Assembly (NCBI GenBank): GCA_021775995.1
Contig: JAJFGS010000013.1
Location: 186,001-250,000, forward strand
Direction of reading: 5' to 3'
From: Alphaproteobacteria bacterium
GTDB lineage: Bacteria; Pseudomonadota; Alphaproteobacteria; Micavibrionales; Micavibrionaceae
Length of the DNA stretch: 64,000 bases
Numbering within the stretch: the stretch's first letter is position 1; every line of letters starts with the position of its first letter. This document shows positions 16,827 to 26,601 of this stretch, one piece after another. The position numbers and the translations under genes are program-made. The notes beneath the pieces are model-generated. The model saw only the letters and a program-made list of their open reading frames with translations, was not told where the DNA came from and did no database searches.

Positions 16827-16928
16827 TCGTTACTTCCTTTTCCTTTTTATAGGGTGTTACTGCGCTCCTAAAAGGTTAAAACCTTCGTCATCACTTGTGC
16901 CTACTAAAAAAGAAAAATTAAGCAACGA
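16827..16928. repeat. Nested palindromic element, copy B
   Basis: Outer arms (about 16827-16853 and 16900-16928) pair imperfectly. The 17-mer GTTACTGCGCTCCTAAA (16856-16872) matches copy A exactly. The inner hairpin AAGGTT-aa-AACCTT (16872-16885) is perfect but differs in sequence from copy A. It fills nearly all of the gap between motA and flbD and covers the flbD ribosome-binding region. Confidence 0.72.
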
Positions 16929-16944
16929 CAGCATTTTTATTGTC

Positions 16945-17781
16945 TTAATCAAAATACGTAACTTGTTCACTGGGCGGTAATTCGCTGTTGAGTAGCATTT
17001 CTAAACGACGGGGATTGTCTTGGCGTGCGATAGAGGACATGGTGATCATCACAAGCGATCTAATCATCGCCTCTTCATTTGAGTTGCGTTCAAGCTTTGC
17101 GGCCATTGGCGCAAGTACAGCCGTCCCCATAATAGCGCCATAAAAGGTTGTAAGTAACGCTACGGCCATAGCAGGACCAATAGTTTCTGGGTCTTGTAAG
17201 TTAGCGAGCATTTGGACTAAGCCGATTAACGTTCCTATAAGCCCCATAGCAGGTGCAATTTCAGAAGCACGGCGTAGAATGTTAGCAGAACGTCTGTGAC
17301 GTTCAACAAGTGCGTCTAAATCCTGAGATAAAACACGTTCAATATCGGCAACAACATATCCATCTGTTACAATTTGTGCGGCTTTATAAAGATGTGGATC
17401 TTTTCGTAGTTCACTTTCAATACTGGCGAGAGCCAAAAGGCCACGTTTCTTTGCCAGGACCGCAATGTTTAATAATTGCGTAACCATAACAGTGGTTGTT
17501 TGTCTTTTGTAAAAGAGAGAATTTCCTATTACCTTTCCAGCATTTAACAGTTCAGCCCATGAGAAAGAAATACTGGTTACAGTGATTGTTCCTAAAATAA
17601 CAATCAAAAAAGAAGGGAGATTGAAAAAGTTGGCATCGCTTTTTCCAATCCAGATGGCGATGGATATTAATACAAAAGTAAGAACGAGACCAAGCACAGT
17701 CGTTAAATCCAAAGAAACTTTGGAAGAAGTTATTTGGATGTCTGTATCCTGAAAATGGGCGTTTGCATTATTATCGGTCAT
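16945..17781 (-). CDS. motA: Flagellar motor stator protein MotA/PomA-like
   Basis: A 278-residue inner-membrane protein of the MotA/TolQ/ExbB family. Hydrophobic segments lie near 24-45, 53-75, about 170-190 (EIAPAMGLIGTLIGLVQMLA) and about 203-223 (GPAMAVALLTTFYGAIMGTA). The Pro and Gly pattern of the last two segments is typical of PomA/MotA. The C-terminal cytoplasmic loop ends in the family-like LNSELPP. It forms the ion-driven stator with MotB (here at 44374-45198). It lies in the fliF-G-H-N-motA-flbD operon. Confidence 0.9.
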   Translation of the reverse strand: MTDNNANAHFQDTDIQITSSKVSLDLTTVLGLVLTFVLISIAIWIGKSDANFFNLPSFLIVILGTITVTSISFSWAELLNAGKVIGNSLFYKRQTTTVMVTQLLNIAVLAKKRGLLALASIESELRKDPHLYKAAQIVTDGYVVADIERVLSQDLDALVERHRRSANILRRASEIAPAMGLIGTLIGLVQMLANLQDPETIGPAMAVALLTTFYGAIMGTAVLAPMAAKLERNSNEEAMIRSLVMITMSSIARQDNPRRLEMLLNSELPPSEQVTYFD

Positions 17782-17796
17782 ATTTAATTTTATGCT

Positions 17797-18168
17797 TTAG
17801 CTTTTATCTGATTTCACAATTTCAGTCATTGTCACACCAAGCTTATCTTCGACAACAACAACCTCACCACGAGCGACAAGGCGGTTATTCACGTAAATAT
17901 CAATAGCTTCACCAACTTTTCTATCAAGTTCAACAACCGCACCACGACCTAATTTTAGGAGCTGGCTGACCTGCATATTTGAACGTCCAAGTACGGCAGA
18001 TATTTGAACTGGAATATCATAGATGGCGGTAACATCGTTGGCCATGGCTTCGCCCATATCCCATTCACGTTCTTTGGGAACGGCGGCAGCGTCAGAGTCA
18101 ATTTCATCGTATTTTAAACCAGCACCCTCTGCTGCTTTTTTGTCTGTGTTTTTGTCATCTTCAGTCAT
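17797..18168 (-). CDS. fliN: Flagellar motor switch protein FliN
   Basis: FliN forms the lower C ring with FliM and FliG and docks FliH. The 123-residue protein has the SpoA/FliN domain at residues about 45-118 (YDIPVQISAVLGRSNMQVSQ, LKLGRGAVVELDRKVGEAID, VNNRLVARGEVVVVEDKLGV). I chose the ATG at 18168 over one 15 bp upstream because GGAG sits about 9 nt before it. The start overlaps the fliH end by 8 bp, so the two are translationally coupled. Confidence 0.94.
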   Translation of the reverse strand: MTEDDKNTDKKAAEGAGLKYDEIDSDAAAVPKEREWDMGEAMANDVTAIYDIPVQISAVLGRSNMQVSQLLKLGRGAVVELDRKVGEAIDIYVNNRLVARGEVVVVEDKLGVTMTEIVKSDKS

Positions 18169-18973
18169 TTTTCTTTTCTCCATTTGACTCTTCCAATTCG
18201 CTTAAATCAAGAGAATCAGAACCTTCCGATCCCTTTATAGCATTATTTTCCTCAATCGTAAGGGGGGGCGTGGTTTTTGATATCACTTGTTCCACTAAAA
18301 GTGCCTCTATTGCTTCTTTTATAGCCTGTGCCGTCTTTTGGGGGTTACGAACCATGCCGCCATCTTTCCAGTTGATATGGCAAGCGCCTTTATCAAGCTC
18401 GCTATTTGCAACGACTTTGTATCGGGGGGCATGGTCTTTGTCCGCCCAAATGTTTTCTATATATTTGTCAATTTCTGATGTACTTTCTGGGTCAACCTCA
18501 ATACGTATTTCTGATTGCTGACTTTGGCGTTTTAGGACGTCAGATAGAGCAGCCTTTAACGCTTCTTCACCTAATCGAGTGCTTAGAGAAGGGGCGAGTA
18601 AGTCGATAATTTCAAGACCTAATCTTAAAGCTTCTTCTTCATATTGCTTTTCACGATAAGTTTCATCAGCAAATACGGAGGAGAATTTTTCTGAGATTGT
18701 ATTCAAGCTTTGTGCAATATGATTTTCGCGATGTTCTTTTTCTTCGGCGTGACCTTGGCTGGCACCACGTGAATGAGCAATGGCTTTGGCTGCTTCTAAT
18801 TCATCTTCGCTAAAAGTTGGTGGTGGTGGTTCAACTTCTATTTCTTCTTCAACAACGTCTATTTCTTCTTCTTGAGATTTGTCAAAGTTATTTAAATCAA
18901 ATAAAAATTTATTTTTTGGCCCATTGTTTTTAGGGGAATTATCTATATTCGAGTTTTCTGACCTGCTGTCCAT
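18161..18973 (-). CDS. fliH: Flagellar assembly protein FliH-like
   Basis: A 270-residue acidic protein between fliG and fliN, the usual place of FliH (FlbE in Caulobacter). FliH regulates the FliI ATPase and tethers it to the C ring. The N-terminal part is poorly ordered and Glu-rich (about 35-60). The centre is helical (EEEALRLGLEIIDLLAPSLS), and the C-terminal part has the mixed fold of the FliH/HrpE class (DPESTSEIDKYIENIWAD; CHINWKDGGMVRNPQKTAQA). Identification rests partly on context. Confidence 0.82.
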   Translation of the reverse strand: MDSRSENSNIDNSPKNNGPKNKFLFDLNNFDKSQEEEIDVVEEEIEVEPPPPTFSEDELEAAKAIAHSRGASQGHAEEKEHRENHIAQSLNTISEKFSSVFADETYREKQYEEEALRLGLEIIDLLAPSLSTRLGEEALKAALSDVLKRQSQQSEIRIEVDPESTSEIDKYIENIWADKDHAPRYKVVANSELDKGACHINWKDGGMVRNPQKTAQAIKEAIEALLVEQVISKTTPPLTIEENNAIKGSEGSDSLDLSELEESNGEKKND

Positions 18974-18974
18974 A

Positions 18975-20000
18975 TTAATAAATCAATTCGTCTTCTTCTG
19001 CGCCAGTTGAAATTGTAATTTCTCCACGAGCTTCAAGCTCTTTAGCTATACCTACTATATATTGTTGCGATTCTTCAACGTCCTTTAAGCGAACAGGGCC
19101 CATAGCGGCCATATCTTCTTTCATAATTTTTGCTGCCCGTTCTGACATGTTGGAGAAGAAAAGGTCGCGAATGGTTTCTGTTGCACCTTTTAGAGCGATT
19201 GGCATTTTATCTTTATCGCAAGCACGGATGAGTGTTTGGATGGAGGTAGGATCAAGGCCTTGTAGATCATCAAAGGTAAACATCAGACTGCGAATTTTTT
19301 CAGCAGATTCAGGTACCGTTTTTTCTAATAAATCCATGAAGTTTTGTTCGGCGGTGCGGTCAAAATTATTAAAAATATTGGCCATGACTTCATGGGAGTC
19401 GTGACGGGCGGTACGTGCTAAGTTAGACATAAATTCAGTACGTAATGTGCGTTCCACATCATCCAAAACATCACGTTGAACAGCTTCCATACGAAGCATG
19501 CGGTGAATAACTTCTAAGGCAAAATTATCAGGTAGAAGCGAAAGGACGCGAGCGGCATGATCAGTAGAAATTTTTGACATGACCACAGCAACGGTTTGGG
19601 GATATTCTTTTTGTAAGAAGTTTGCAAGAATATCTTCATTCACATTGGTTAATTTTTCCCACATGGTGCGACCCGCAGGACCGCGAATTTCTTCCATGAT
19701 ACTTTCAATTTTTTCAGGGCTCATACCCGCTTTAGCAAGGAGGCGCTCTGTACTATCTTGTGTGCCAATAAGAGCATTTGAGCCGCTCATTAGTTCAGCA
19801 AAGTCAACGAACAGGCGTTCCACGACAGAGGCGTCTATTCTACCTAATGTTGCCATGGTCTGAGAAAGTTCTAGAATTTCTTCATCATCCATAAGCTCAA
19901 ATATTTTGGCGGTGTAATCTTCACCCAATGCGAGCATAAATATGGCAGCCTTTTCAGTACCAGACAATGTTCTATAATCTTCACGAATACGCATAGACAT
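18975..20000 (-). CDS. fliG: Flagellar motor switch protein FliG
   Basis: FliG sits on the MS ring and transmits torque from the stator. All three domains are visible in 341 residues: N-terminal ([20 protein letters not shown]), middle with the EHPQ-like motif as [14 protein letters not shown] (about 130-145), and C-terminal ([37 protein letters not shown]). The charged torque helix is present. Another ATG lies 6 bp downstream of the chosen start. It starts 8 bp after the fliF stop. Confidence 0.96.
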   Translation of the reverse strand: MSMRIREDYRTLSGTEKAAIFMLALGEDYTAKIFELMDDEEILELSQTMATLGRIDASVVERLFVDFAELMSGSNALIGTQDSTERLLAKAGMSPEKIESIMEEIRGPAGRTMWEKLTNVNEDILANFLQKEYPQTVAVVMSKISTDHAARVLSLLPDNFALEVIHRMLRMEAVQRDVLDDVERTLRTEFMSNLARTARHDSHEVMANIFNNFDRTAEQNFMDLLEKTVPESAEKIRSLMFTFDDLQGLDPTSIQTLIRACDKDKMPIALKGATETIRDLFFSNMSERAAKIMKEDMAAMGPVRLKDVEESQQYIVGIAKELEARGEITISTGAEEDELIY

Positions 20001-20008
20001 ATGTAATC

Positions 20009-21646
20009 TTACTCCTCTGACATCCAGTTACGAATAACAGAAACTGTTTCGCCTGGATAACTTTCAACAATATCTTCAATCTTTTTGACGGAGGATGCTT
20101 TCACTTTTCCTTGAATAGACTTCATGTCTATCATGGCTTCATCGGCTTCCTCATCCATTAATGCCGAAGGCTCAAAGCCATCAGGCCCTGTTAAAGCAGG
20201 CTTCATACTGCCTGTAAGAAGCTCTGTTTCAAGTTCATCTTCGGGAGATTTCTTTTCTTCTGTGGCTAGTAATCGACCAACCATCGGTTGGATAACGAGT
20301 AGGATAACCAAGATCAGCATAATAGCGACAGTAATAATTTCAGCAGCATCAATCAGCTTATCTTTGTTAAAGCCAAATAAAGTATTATCGTAAGGTGTGT
20401 CTGCGGTTTCAATTTCAGCAAATTGCATGTTGACGACTTCTAAACTATCGCCACGTTCTGTGTCATAACCGATGGCAGAGCGGACGAGGGCGGCGATTTG
20501 GTCAAGTTCTTGATCTGTACGTGCTTGGTATTCTTCGACACCTTCGGCATTTTCAATGTATTTTCCGTCTACAAGCACAGCGACAGAGAGGCGTTTAACT
20601 TCGCCTGTTTCACGGATCATGCTTCGTGTGGTCTTACTGATTTCATAGTTTGTTGTTTCTTCCAAACGATTTGATTCTAAACTGGGAGCCTGATCAAAGA
20701 AAAGATCATTGCCTACAGCAGGAAGGTTATTTTCAACAGAAACATTTTTTTCATCAATATTGCGTTCGGTATTATTTTCTTCAATGGTTTGAAGCGAGCG
20801 TGCGATTTGACTTTCAGGATCGTAAAGCTCTTCATTCGTGCTGATACGGTCAAAGTTTAAATCAGCGGAAACTGTCGCACGAACATTACCGTAACCTACC
20901 GTACGACCAACAAGGTCTTCGATAGCGCGGGTTAAACGTTGCTCGTATTTTATACGCGCCTCTTCGGCTTTGACATTTGCGAGGTCTTCGGTATCTTCAT
21001 CACCACGCGCTAATAATTTACCTGTTTGGTCTATAAGTGAGACTTTTTCAGGTTTTAAATCAGGTACAGCAGAGGCGATTAAAGATTGAATGGCCATAAC
21101 TTGATCATTGCTTAATTGTTGCCCTGGGCGAAGGCCAAGCGCAACACTGGCCGTGGCAACACGACTCTCGCGGCTGAAGAGTTGACGCTCTGGAAAAACA
21201 ATATGGACGCGTGCGCTACGAACGGGATCAAGTGCACTGATGGTACGAGATAGTTCACCTTCAAGGGCACGAACTTTGTTTAAATTTATAATATCATTGG
21301 TTGTTCCAAAACCTGATTTTTCATCAAATAATTCATACCCCATAGAACCACCATTGGGCAGACCAGCCTCGGCCAGCAACATACGCGCACGACCGACTTC
21401 GGTATCTTGCACAGTGATACGTGAATTATCTTCGGAGACTTGATAAGAGATTTGATTTTCTTCGAGTTTTGCTGCAATCGCTCCAGAATCTGAAGATGAT
21501 AAATCATCATATAAGAGATTGAAGTTTGGTGCTGTCACACGCATTGACAAGAATATAAAAAAGGTCAGAAGGGCAAACAATACTCCCCCCATTATGGCTA
21601 AACGAGTGGGACCTAATTGTTTTAGTGTTTCCAGAAAACTATTCAC
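20009..21646 (-). CDS. fliF: Flagellar MS-ring protein FliF
   Basis: FliF builds the MS ring in the inner membrane, the foundation of the basal body. The 545-residue protein has membrane segments near residues 15-37 and 433-457. Between them lie the YscJ-like RBM1/2 ([40 protein letters not shown]) and RBM3 regions. The C-terminal tail, which binds FliG, ends with the family-like [14 protein letters not shown]. It is the first gene of the fliF-to-flbD operon. Confidence 0.96.
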   Translation of the reverse strand: MNSFLETLKQLGPTRLAIMGGVLFALLTFFIFLSMRVTAPNFNLLYDDLSSSDSGAIAAKLEENQISYQVSEDNSRITVQDTEVGRARMLLAEAGLPNGGSMGYELFDEKSGFGTTNDIINLNKVRALEGELSRTISALDPVRSARVHIVFPERQLFSRESRVATASVALGLRPGQQLSNDQVMAIQSLIASAVPDLKPEKVSLIDQTGKLLARGDEDTEDLANVKAEEARIKYEQRLTRAIEDLVGRTVGYGNVRATVSADLNFDRISTNEELYDPESQIARSLQTIEENNTERNIDEKNVSVENNLPAVGNDLFFDQAPSLESNRLEETTNYEISKTTRSMIRETGEVKRLSVAVLVDGKYIENAEGVEEYQARTDQELDQIAALVRSAIGYDTERGDSLEVVNMQFAEIETADTPYDNTLFGFNKDKLIDAAEIITVAIMLILVILLVIQPMVGRLLATEEKKSPEDELETELLTGSMKPALTGPDGFEPSALMDEEADEAMIDMKSIQGKVKASSVKKIEDIVESYPGETVSVIRNWMSEE

Positions 21647-21883
21647 GGGTACAACCTTTATCTATAATGAAAAGAGCAAATCGCAAGAACTCCACAAAGG
21701 GAAAGGGAGGCTTTTTGCTCGAATATCTAATAATAACAAAACTCTACACCTATATTATACCTTTTTTTAAGCTATATGCCTACAGATTCGTGCGTTCTTT
21801 TTGCTCAATTATCGTCGTAAAGGTGAATAGGTGTTATACCATTATGCAAAAAGCGTTTTGAGTCAGAAATTTAGCACAAAAGG

Positions 21884-21898
21884 TTAATTTTTTATTAA
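21884..21898. promoter_or_regulatory. CtrA box (TTAA-N7-TTAA)
   Basis: TTAA at 21884-21887 and TTAA at 21895-21898 are separated by exactly 7 bp, the CtrA consensus spacing. It lies 238 bp before fliF and 167 bp before flaG. The region is AT-rich, so a chance match is possible. Confidence 0.55.
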
Positions 21899-21973
21899 TT
21901 TAATCAGTGAGTTAAGGGTAATTTTTCATGTGAAGGTATAGCCAGTTTTTATGTGTATTTTAAGTAAAAAACC

Positions 21974-22001
21974 TTGACTTTTAGGTATAAAATAGTATAT
22001 T
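21974..22001 (+). promoter_or_regulatory. Sigma70-like promoter for flaG
   Basis: TTGACT (21974-21979) and TATATT (21996-22001) with a 16-bp spacer, about 64 bp before the flaG start. No alternative plus-strand gene lies downstream. Confidence 0.5.
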
Positions 22002-22064
22002 ATGATAATAGGGAAAAGTATTTTTTTTTAATGCTTTTAATTTTATAGGGAGTTTAATACTCGG

Positions 22065-22493
22065 ATGATCGAAGCGGTAAATTCAGTTTTATCAAATGCG
22101 TCGTCCAATCGTGTAGCGGTTGAACAACAAAGCACAGTGCGTTCCACTGCCGCTAACCCTGCAAGAACGCAGGAGGTTGCGAAGACCCCCTATATCAGCC
22201 CTTATATTTCAATTGATCGTAATTATAACAAAGCTGTTTTACAAATTCGTGATTCAGAAACAGGTGATGTGGTTCGTCAATTTCCAACAGAAGGTCAGTT
22301 GAAGGCCTATAGAACAGCTCAGCAATTCTCAGAGAGACAAAAGGCGCAGGCAGATAGTCAATTGAGAGAGGCAAGTGGTTCAGCTTTACCACAAAATGCG
22401 CAGAATCAAGTTCCGATTGCAACAGATGTTGCTGCACCGACGGCGAGTTCAACACCAGTACCAGCAACAACTTCTTTAGAAACTGAAGCGTAA
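22065..22493 (+). CDS. flaG: FlaG-like flagellar protein
   Basis: A 142-residue protein. The central stretch YISIDRNYNKAVLQIRDSET followed by GDVVRQFPTE (about residues 44-78) matches the FlaG core, where a two-strand motif ends in TGEVIRQIP. The flanks are Ala/Gln/Ser-rich and probably disordered. FlaG proteins affect filament length and flagellin export. It stands alone on the plus strand, 7 bp from the convergent flaF end. Confidence 0.68.
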   Translation: MIEAVNSVLSNASSNRVAVEQQSTVRSTAANPARTQEVAKTPYISPYISIDRNYNKAVLQIRDSETGDVVRQFPTEGQLKAYRTAQQFSERQKAQADSQLREASGSALPQNAQNQVPIATDVAAPTASSTPVPATTSLETEA

Positions 22494-22500
22494 GTATATT

Positions 22501-22995
22501 TTAAGCAGATGTTTTAAGTGAACCGTCATGTGGCGGTTTTTTTGTGTCTTGGTTATCTTTATTTTTGGAAGTGGTCGATTGTTCTTCGTTATTGCTCGCC
22601 ATTAAACCTGCGGCAATTTCACGATTAATACTAATGAGAACGTTTAGTTTTTCTTTGCTGGGTACGCCTAGAATTTCTAATTCACGTTTAAAGACGAAAT
22701 TTGCCAAATTAATGATGTTTGAGCGTAGATCATTTGGTCGATCTCCCTCTGTGTTTTCAATAGCCGTATCATAGAACATCATCCAGATTTGACGGTTATA
22801 TTTTAATGTTTCTTCTAATATTTCGGGTGTTGTATTGTCCCAGTCTTTTTGAATATCGTTTAAAAATTTTGCAGATTTTAGTAGAACATGTGCTTCAAGT
22901 TCGCGTTGATCGGGCGTGTTTTTTTGTACGTTATTCCCGTAAAGGTCTGCCGCAGCCGCATGAATATCTTGGTCTGAGTTATTTTTTGAGGGCAT
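22501..22995 (-). CDS. flaF: Flagellar biosynthesis regulator FlaF
   Basis: FlaF is an alphaproteobacterial protein needed for flagellin synthesis or secretion, opposing FlbT. The 164-residue protein has the family pattern: DQRELEAHVLLKSAKFLNDI, LEETLKYNRQIWMMFYDTAI, LRSNIINLANFVFKRELEIL, LISINREIAAGLM. The C-terminal 30 residues are Lys/Asp/Ser-rich and likely disordered. Its start overlaps the flbT end by 17 bp. Confidence 0.92.
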   Translation of the reverse strand: MPSKNNSDQDIHAAAADLYGNNVQKNTPDQRELEAHVLLKSAKFLNDIQKDWDNTTPEILEETLKYNRQIWMMFYDTAIENTEGDRPNDLRSNIINLANFVFKRELEILGVPSKEKLNVLISINREIAAGLMASNNEEQSTTSKNKDNQDTKKPPHDGSLKTSA

Positions 22996-23371
22996 GGTCT
23001 ATCAAATCTTTTTCTAGTTCTACAAGTTCTTTAGCTTCTTTCATAGCCTTGTAATAGAGGCCTTCAATAATTTTTTCATTGATGCTTAAAAATAGAAAAG
23101 TCAACTTCGGTGCTGCGTGTTGAATTTCTTGAATTGTTGAAAAATATTTATCGTAATATGTTTTTGGATTGCGTGCTAAATACATACATTGAATAAGAAA
23201 ATAAGCTTTTTTGCATGGCGTGTCTGTATCCTCTTCTTTCATAACATCTTTTGCACGGAGAATAGGGGCGTCACCAGAAATATGGAGACGAGAACGATGT
23301 GAGTCATTGGTGATGACAGCATCGCCGATTAATATTTTTTCACCTGGTTTGAGATCAATTACGAGAGCCAT
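22979..23371 (-). CDS. flbT: Flagellin mRNA regulator FlbT
   Basis: FlbT binds the 5' leader of flagellin mRNA in Caulobacter and promotes its decay until the hook is finished. The 130-residue protein has the family start LVIDLKPGEKILIGDAVITN, then ILRAKDVMKEEDTDTPCKKA, YFLIQCMYLARNP and LFLSINEKIIEGLYYKAMKE. Coupled to flaF. The single flagellin gene 3.3 kb away is its likely target. Confidence 0.94.
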   Translation of the reverse strand: MALVIDLKPGEKILIGDAVITNDSHRSRLHISGDAPILRAKDVMKEEDTDTPCKKAYFLIQCMYLARNPKTYYDKYFSTIQEIQHAAPKLTFLFLSINEKIIEGLYYKAMKEAKELVELEKDLIDHALKK

Positions 23372-23485
23372 AATGTCGGATTCCTTCCTGTATTATTAAT
23401 GTGATATTCTTCACCATATCTACTTATATTATAATATAGTAATACTGATAAAAGGTTAAGATTTATTATGTTTTGCATATAAAAA

Positions 23486-23509
23486 AACCAGCGAGGTGAG
23501 TCGCTGGTT
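23486..23509 (-). terminator. Intrinsic terminator of the RTX protein gene
   Basis: A perfect 9-bp stem (AACCAGCGA / TCGCTGGTT) with a 6-nt loop, followed on the minus strand by a run of T. It is almost the same hairpin as the flagellin terminator at 26602-26628. Confidence 0.8.
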
Positions 23510-23531
23510 TTTATAGAGTTTTAGTTGTTTA

Positions 23532-26426
23532 TTAAGCTGTTATTAATGTCCCATTGGCCTCCAATAGAGCCTCATCCGTTAGGCCTGTAATGCTGCTTAG
23601 CTGTGCAACTTGCTGGAAGTTATCTGCGCCACCATCTGCATCTACGGCCACAAATGAGTGTGTGCCGTTATCTGTGATTTGGACAAAATCAGTAATTGCA
23701 TCAGCTATTGGGTCATAGGCTGTTAGAAGATTAGAGAGATCAAGCATATCTCCGTCTGTTAGACTGAAGTCTTTTACATTATCACGATCATTATAAGCAC
23801 TGCTCGCTTCGAATACAAAAGTATCTGCTCCGGCTTCGCCGAAAAGGGCATCAAGGCCATCACCGCCATATAGAACATCATCTCCATCGTCACCGAAAAG
23901 AAAGTCATTTCCATCGCCGCCATCGATAATGTCATTTCCTTCTTCGCCGTGCATGTCGTCAGACCCTTCTTCACCAAACAGGGTGTCATCACTTCCGCGA
24001 CCTTGGACATTATCATCGCCCAAACCAGCCCATATTGTGTTTTCAAGAGTGTGATTACCAACCAAGATATCATCAAAGTCAGACCCGATAATGTTTTCAA
24101 TACCGGTTAGTGTATCGGTTCCTCCACTTGTCGTGGCACTACTGCTTTGAATATTGACTGTTACACTTGCCGTAGCCGTGGAGTAATCGACAGTATCGAT
24201 GCCATCACCGCCGTCCAGAGTATTGCTACCCAGACCGCTATGGAGGACATCATCACCATCGTTACCGTAAAGGGTGTCATCTCCAGCTCCGCCATTAAGA
24301 GTGTCATCTCCATTTTGGCCATGAAGTTCATCGCTTCCTTCATCTCCATTGAGGGTGTCATTATCGCCACTCCCTTTAATTTGGTCGTCACCTAAGCCTC
24401 CCCAGATTGTATTGGCCTTGCCTGAATTTCCGAGAAGGGTATCATCAAAGGCCGAACCAATAATATTTTCAATGCTGGTTAAGGTATCTGTTCCTCCACC
24501 CGTAACAATTCCAGTAGAAACGCTGTTTTTAAGATCAACTGTGACACTTGCAGCAGCGGTAGAGTAATCAACAGTATCAATACCGTTACCACCATTTATA
24601 ATGTTATTACCAAGACCGCCATTTATGGTGTCGTTATCATTGCCACCATTCAATGTGTCATCATCGTCTCCACCATTTATGGTGTCGTTACCAGCGTTAC
24701 CGTCAATCGTATCGGCACCATCACCGCCATTCAACGTGTCATCACCGTCTCCACCGCTAAGCACGTCAACTCCAGCATCGCCATTTATAGTGTCGTTACC
24801 AAAGTTACCGTTAATAGTGTCGTTACCATCACCGCCATTTATGGTGTCGTTACCAGCGTTGCCGTGTAGTAAATCATTATCAGTACCACCATTCAACGTA
24901 TCATTACCGTCTCCACCACTAAGTACGTCAGCTCCAGCATCGCCATTTATAGTGTCGTTACCAAAGTTACCGTCAATTGTATCGGCACCATTACCACCAC
25001 TAATGATATCATCATCACCTTCACCTTTTATAACATCAATACCGTCTCCACCATATAAAGTGTCTGCGCCACCATTGCCTTCAATAGTGTCATTGCCCAG
25101 GCCACCCCATATTGTATTGGCCTGACCAAAATTTCCAAGAAGAGTATCATCAAAGTCAGAGCCAATGATGTTTTCAATACCGGTTAATGTATCGACTCCA
25201 CCACCAGTCGTAATACCAGTTGAGACAGCATTTGTTAAGTCGACTGTCACACTATTCGCGGCAGTTGAATAGTCGACGGTGTCAATACCGGTACCGCCAC
25301 TTATAATGTTACTACCAATACCACCATTAAGGATGTCATCACCAGCACCACCATTTAAAGTATCGTTGCCATGACCGCCGTGGAGCTCATCATCATCACC
25401 TTGACCAAATAAGATATCATTTTCAAACGAGCCATCAAGGAAGTCATTACCAGCACCGCCATAGAGGGTGTCCTGTGCCTGTTCGCCGTAGAGACTGTCA
25501 TTGTCGGCACCGCCATAGAGGGTATCACGGCCTTCGCCGCCATGAATTTCGTCATCACCAGCACCGCCATGAACTTCGTCATTACTTCCGCCTCCGTTAA
25601 GAAGGTCATTGCCTGCATCACCGTAAACTAAATCGTCGCCTTCATTGCCATCAATTTCATCATCGCCATTGCCGCCATGAATTTCGTCATCGCTTTCACC
25701 GCCATCAAGGAAGTCATCGCCGCCTTTACCATAGATTAGATCATCAGACTCGCCGCCAAAGATTGTATTTACAGACGAGTTTCCAGTCAGGGTATCGTCG
25801 CCGCCAGAACCTGTAAGGTTTTCGATATCAATTAAGGTATCATTGCCTTCTATAGAGGTGGCGGTATTGGTTTCAAGACTTGCTACAACTCCTGTTGATG
25901 AGTCTGAGAAGTCAGCAGTATCGATGCCGTCACCACCATCTAAGACATCATCACCATCACCACCTATTAAAATGTCGTCACCTTGACCACCTATTAAAAT
26001 GTCATCGCCTTTTCCTGCTTCAATTAAATCATTACCCGCACCAGCATAAATAACATCATTTCCATCTGCAGTGTTTCCAAGGTCAAGGAATATATTATCA
26101 CCTTCTCCTCCTAATATTAGGTCATCAGCTGTAGAGCCAAGTATAATTTGATCGCTAGATGTGACGGCTATGGTATTGAGGGAAGAGAGGTCAATTGTTC
26201 CCGCGCCAGCAACATTAATGCTTTCTATACGCGAAGTATCATTTAGAAAATGGTTGGTTAATCGAATCGTTGTTCCCGCACCAGTGTATACAAGCAAGTC
26301 ATCATTTTCTTTTAAGAATGAAAAGTTTTGTTCGTCCAGCCCACCTGTGATGTTTAGTGTATCAGTTGTGTCTAAGCCTTCAAAAGATACGTCACCGTCA
26401 GTAATGTCATAGTTAAAAATAGTCAT
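23532..26426 (-). CDS. Large RTX repeat protein with type I secretion C terminus
   Basis: A 964-residue acidic protein. Residues about 95-860 are mostly GGxGxDxxx nonapeptide repeats that bind calcium in parallel beta-rolls. Four spacer modules recur (IDTADFSDSS near 165; then three of the form GIDTVDYSTA ... GGxDTLT.IENIIGS ... NTIWGGLGDD), each about 65 residues. The C-terminal part (VKDFSLTDGDMLDLSNLL, then FVAVDADGGADNFQQVAQL) is the type I secretion signal region. It is likely exported by an ABC secretion system coded elsewhere and surface-bound. It lies between flbT and flagellin on the same strand. A role as adhesin or filament-associated layer is only a guess. Confidence 0.85.
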   Translation of the reverse strand: MTIFNYDITDGDVSFEGLDTTDTLNITGGLDEQNFSFLKENDDLLVYTGAGTTIRLTNHFLNDTSRIESINVAGAGTIDLSSLNTIAVTSSDQIILGSTADDLILGGEGDNIFLDLGNTADGNDVIYAGAGNDLIEAGKGDDILIGGQGDDILIGGDGDDVLDGGDGIDTADFSDSSTGVVASLETNTATSIEGNDTLIDIENLTGSGGDDTLTGNSSVNTIFGGESDDLIYGKGGDDFLDGGESDDEIHGGNGDDEIDGNEGDDLVYGDAGNDLLNGGGSNDEVHGGAGDDEIHGGEGRDTLYGGADNDSLYGEQAQDTLYGGAGNDFLDGSFENDILFGQGDDDELHGGHGNDTLNGGAGDDILNGGIGSNIISGGTGIDTVDYSTAANSVTVDLTNAVSTGITTGGGVDTLTGIENIIGSDFDDTLLGNFGQANTIWGGLGNDTIEGNGGADTLYGGDGIDVIKGEGDDDIISGGNGADTIDGNFGNDTINGDAGADVLSGGDGNDTLNGGTDNDLLHGNAGNDTINGGDGNDTINGNFGNDTINGDAGVDVLSGGDGDDTLNGGDGADTIDGNAGNDTINGGDDDDTLNGGNDNDTINGGLGNNIINGGNGIDTVDYSTAAASVTVDLKNSVSTGIVTGGGTDTLTSIENIIGSAFDDTLLGNSGKANTIWGGLGDDQIKGSGDNDTLNGDEGSDELHGQNGDDTLNGGAGDDTLYGNDGDDVLHSGLGSNTLDGGDGIDTVDYSTATASVTVNIQSSSATTSGGTDTLTGIENIIGSDFDDILVGNHTLENTIWAGLGDDNVQGRGSDDTLFGEEGSDDMHGEEGNDIIDGGDGNDFLFGDDGDDVLYGGDGLDALFGEAGADTFVFEASSAYNDRDNVKDFSLTDGDMLDLSNLLTAYDPIADAITDFVQITDNGTHSFVAVDADGGADNFQQVAQLSSITGLTDEALLEANGTLITA

Positions 26427-26601
26427 TTTATTTTCCTTGTTTTAGTTGTTGCGTGCCTTAAGTTGGCACGAAACGACTAAAAATAAAATTTTTTTGAAAG
26501 AAGAATACGGACGTATGGTTTTGTATTTTTTTAGAAAAATACAATGGTGTGCATGCGTTATTTTAGTTTGGTGAATAAGAGTATAGTAGGGGAGTCATAA
26601 A

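Larger units (their letters stand above)
21647..22064. other. 418-bp divergent intergenic region, fliF/flaG
   Basis: No gene seen. It contains a perfect CtrA-type box at 21884-21898 and a sigma70-like promoter toward flaG at 21974-22001. Both sit between the divergent fliF operon and flaG, so a single CtrA site might act on both. The rest is AT-rich with long A/T runs. Confidence 0.6.

Noticed and set aside
24601-25125. 174-codon plus-strand frame full of LPSPPFMVS-like repeats
   Set aside because: It is the complement of the RTX glycine/aspartate repeats in the RTX gene and arises from their codon pattern.
23800-26050. Regular short repeats suggesting a CRISPR-like array
   Set aside because: The repeats are in-frame nonapeptide codons of the RTX protein; there are no constant repeat and unique spacer units and no cas genes.
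26453-26469. TGGCACG upstream of the RTX gene as a -24 element
   Set aside because: It is on the wrong strand for that gene and has no GC 10 bp after the GG. It forms a small GTGCC/GGCAC palindrome instead.
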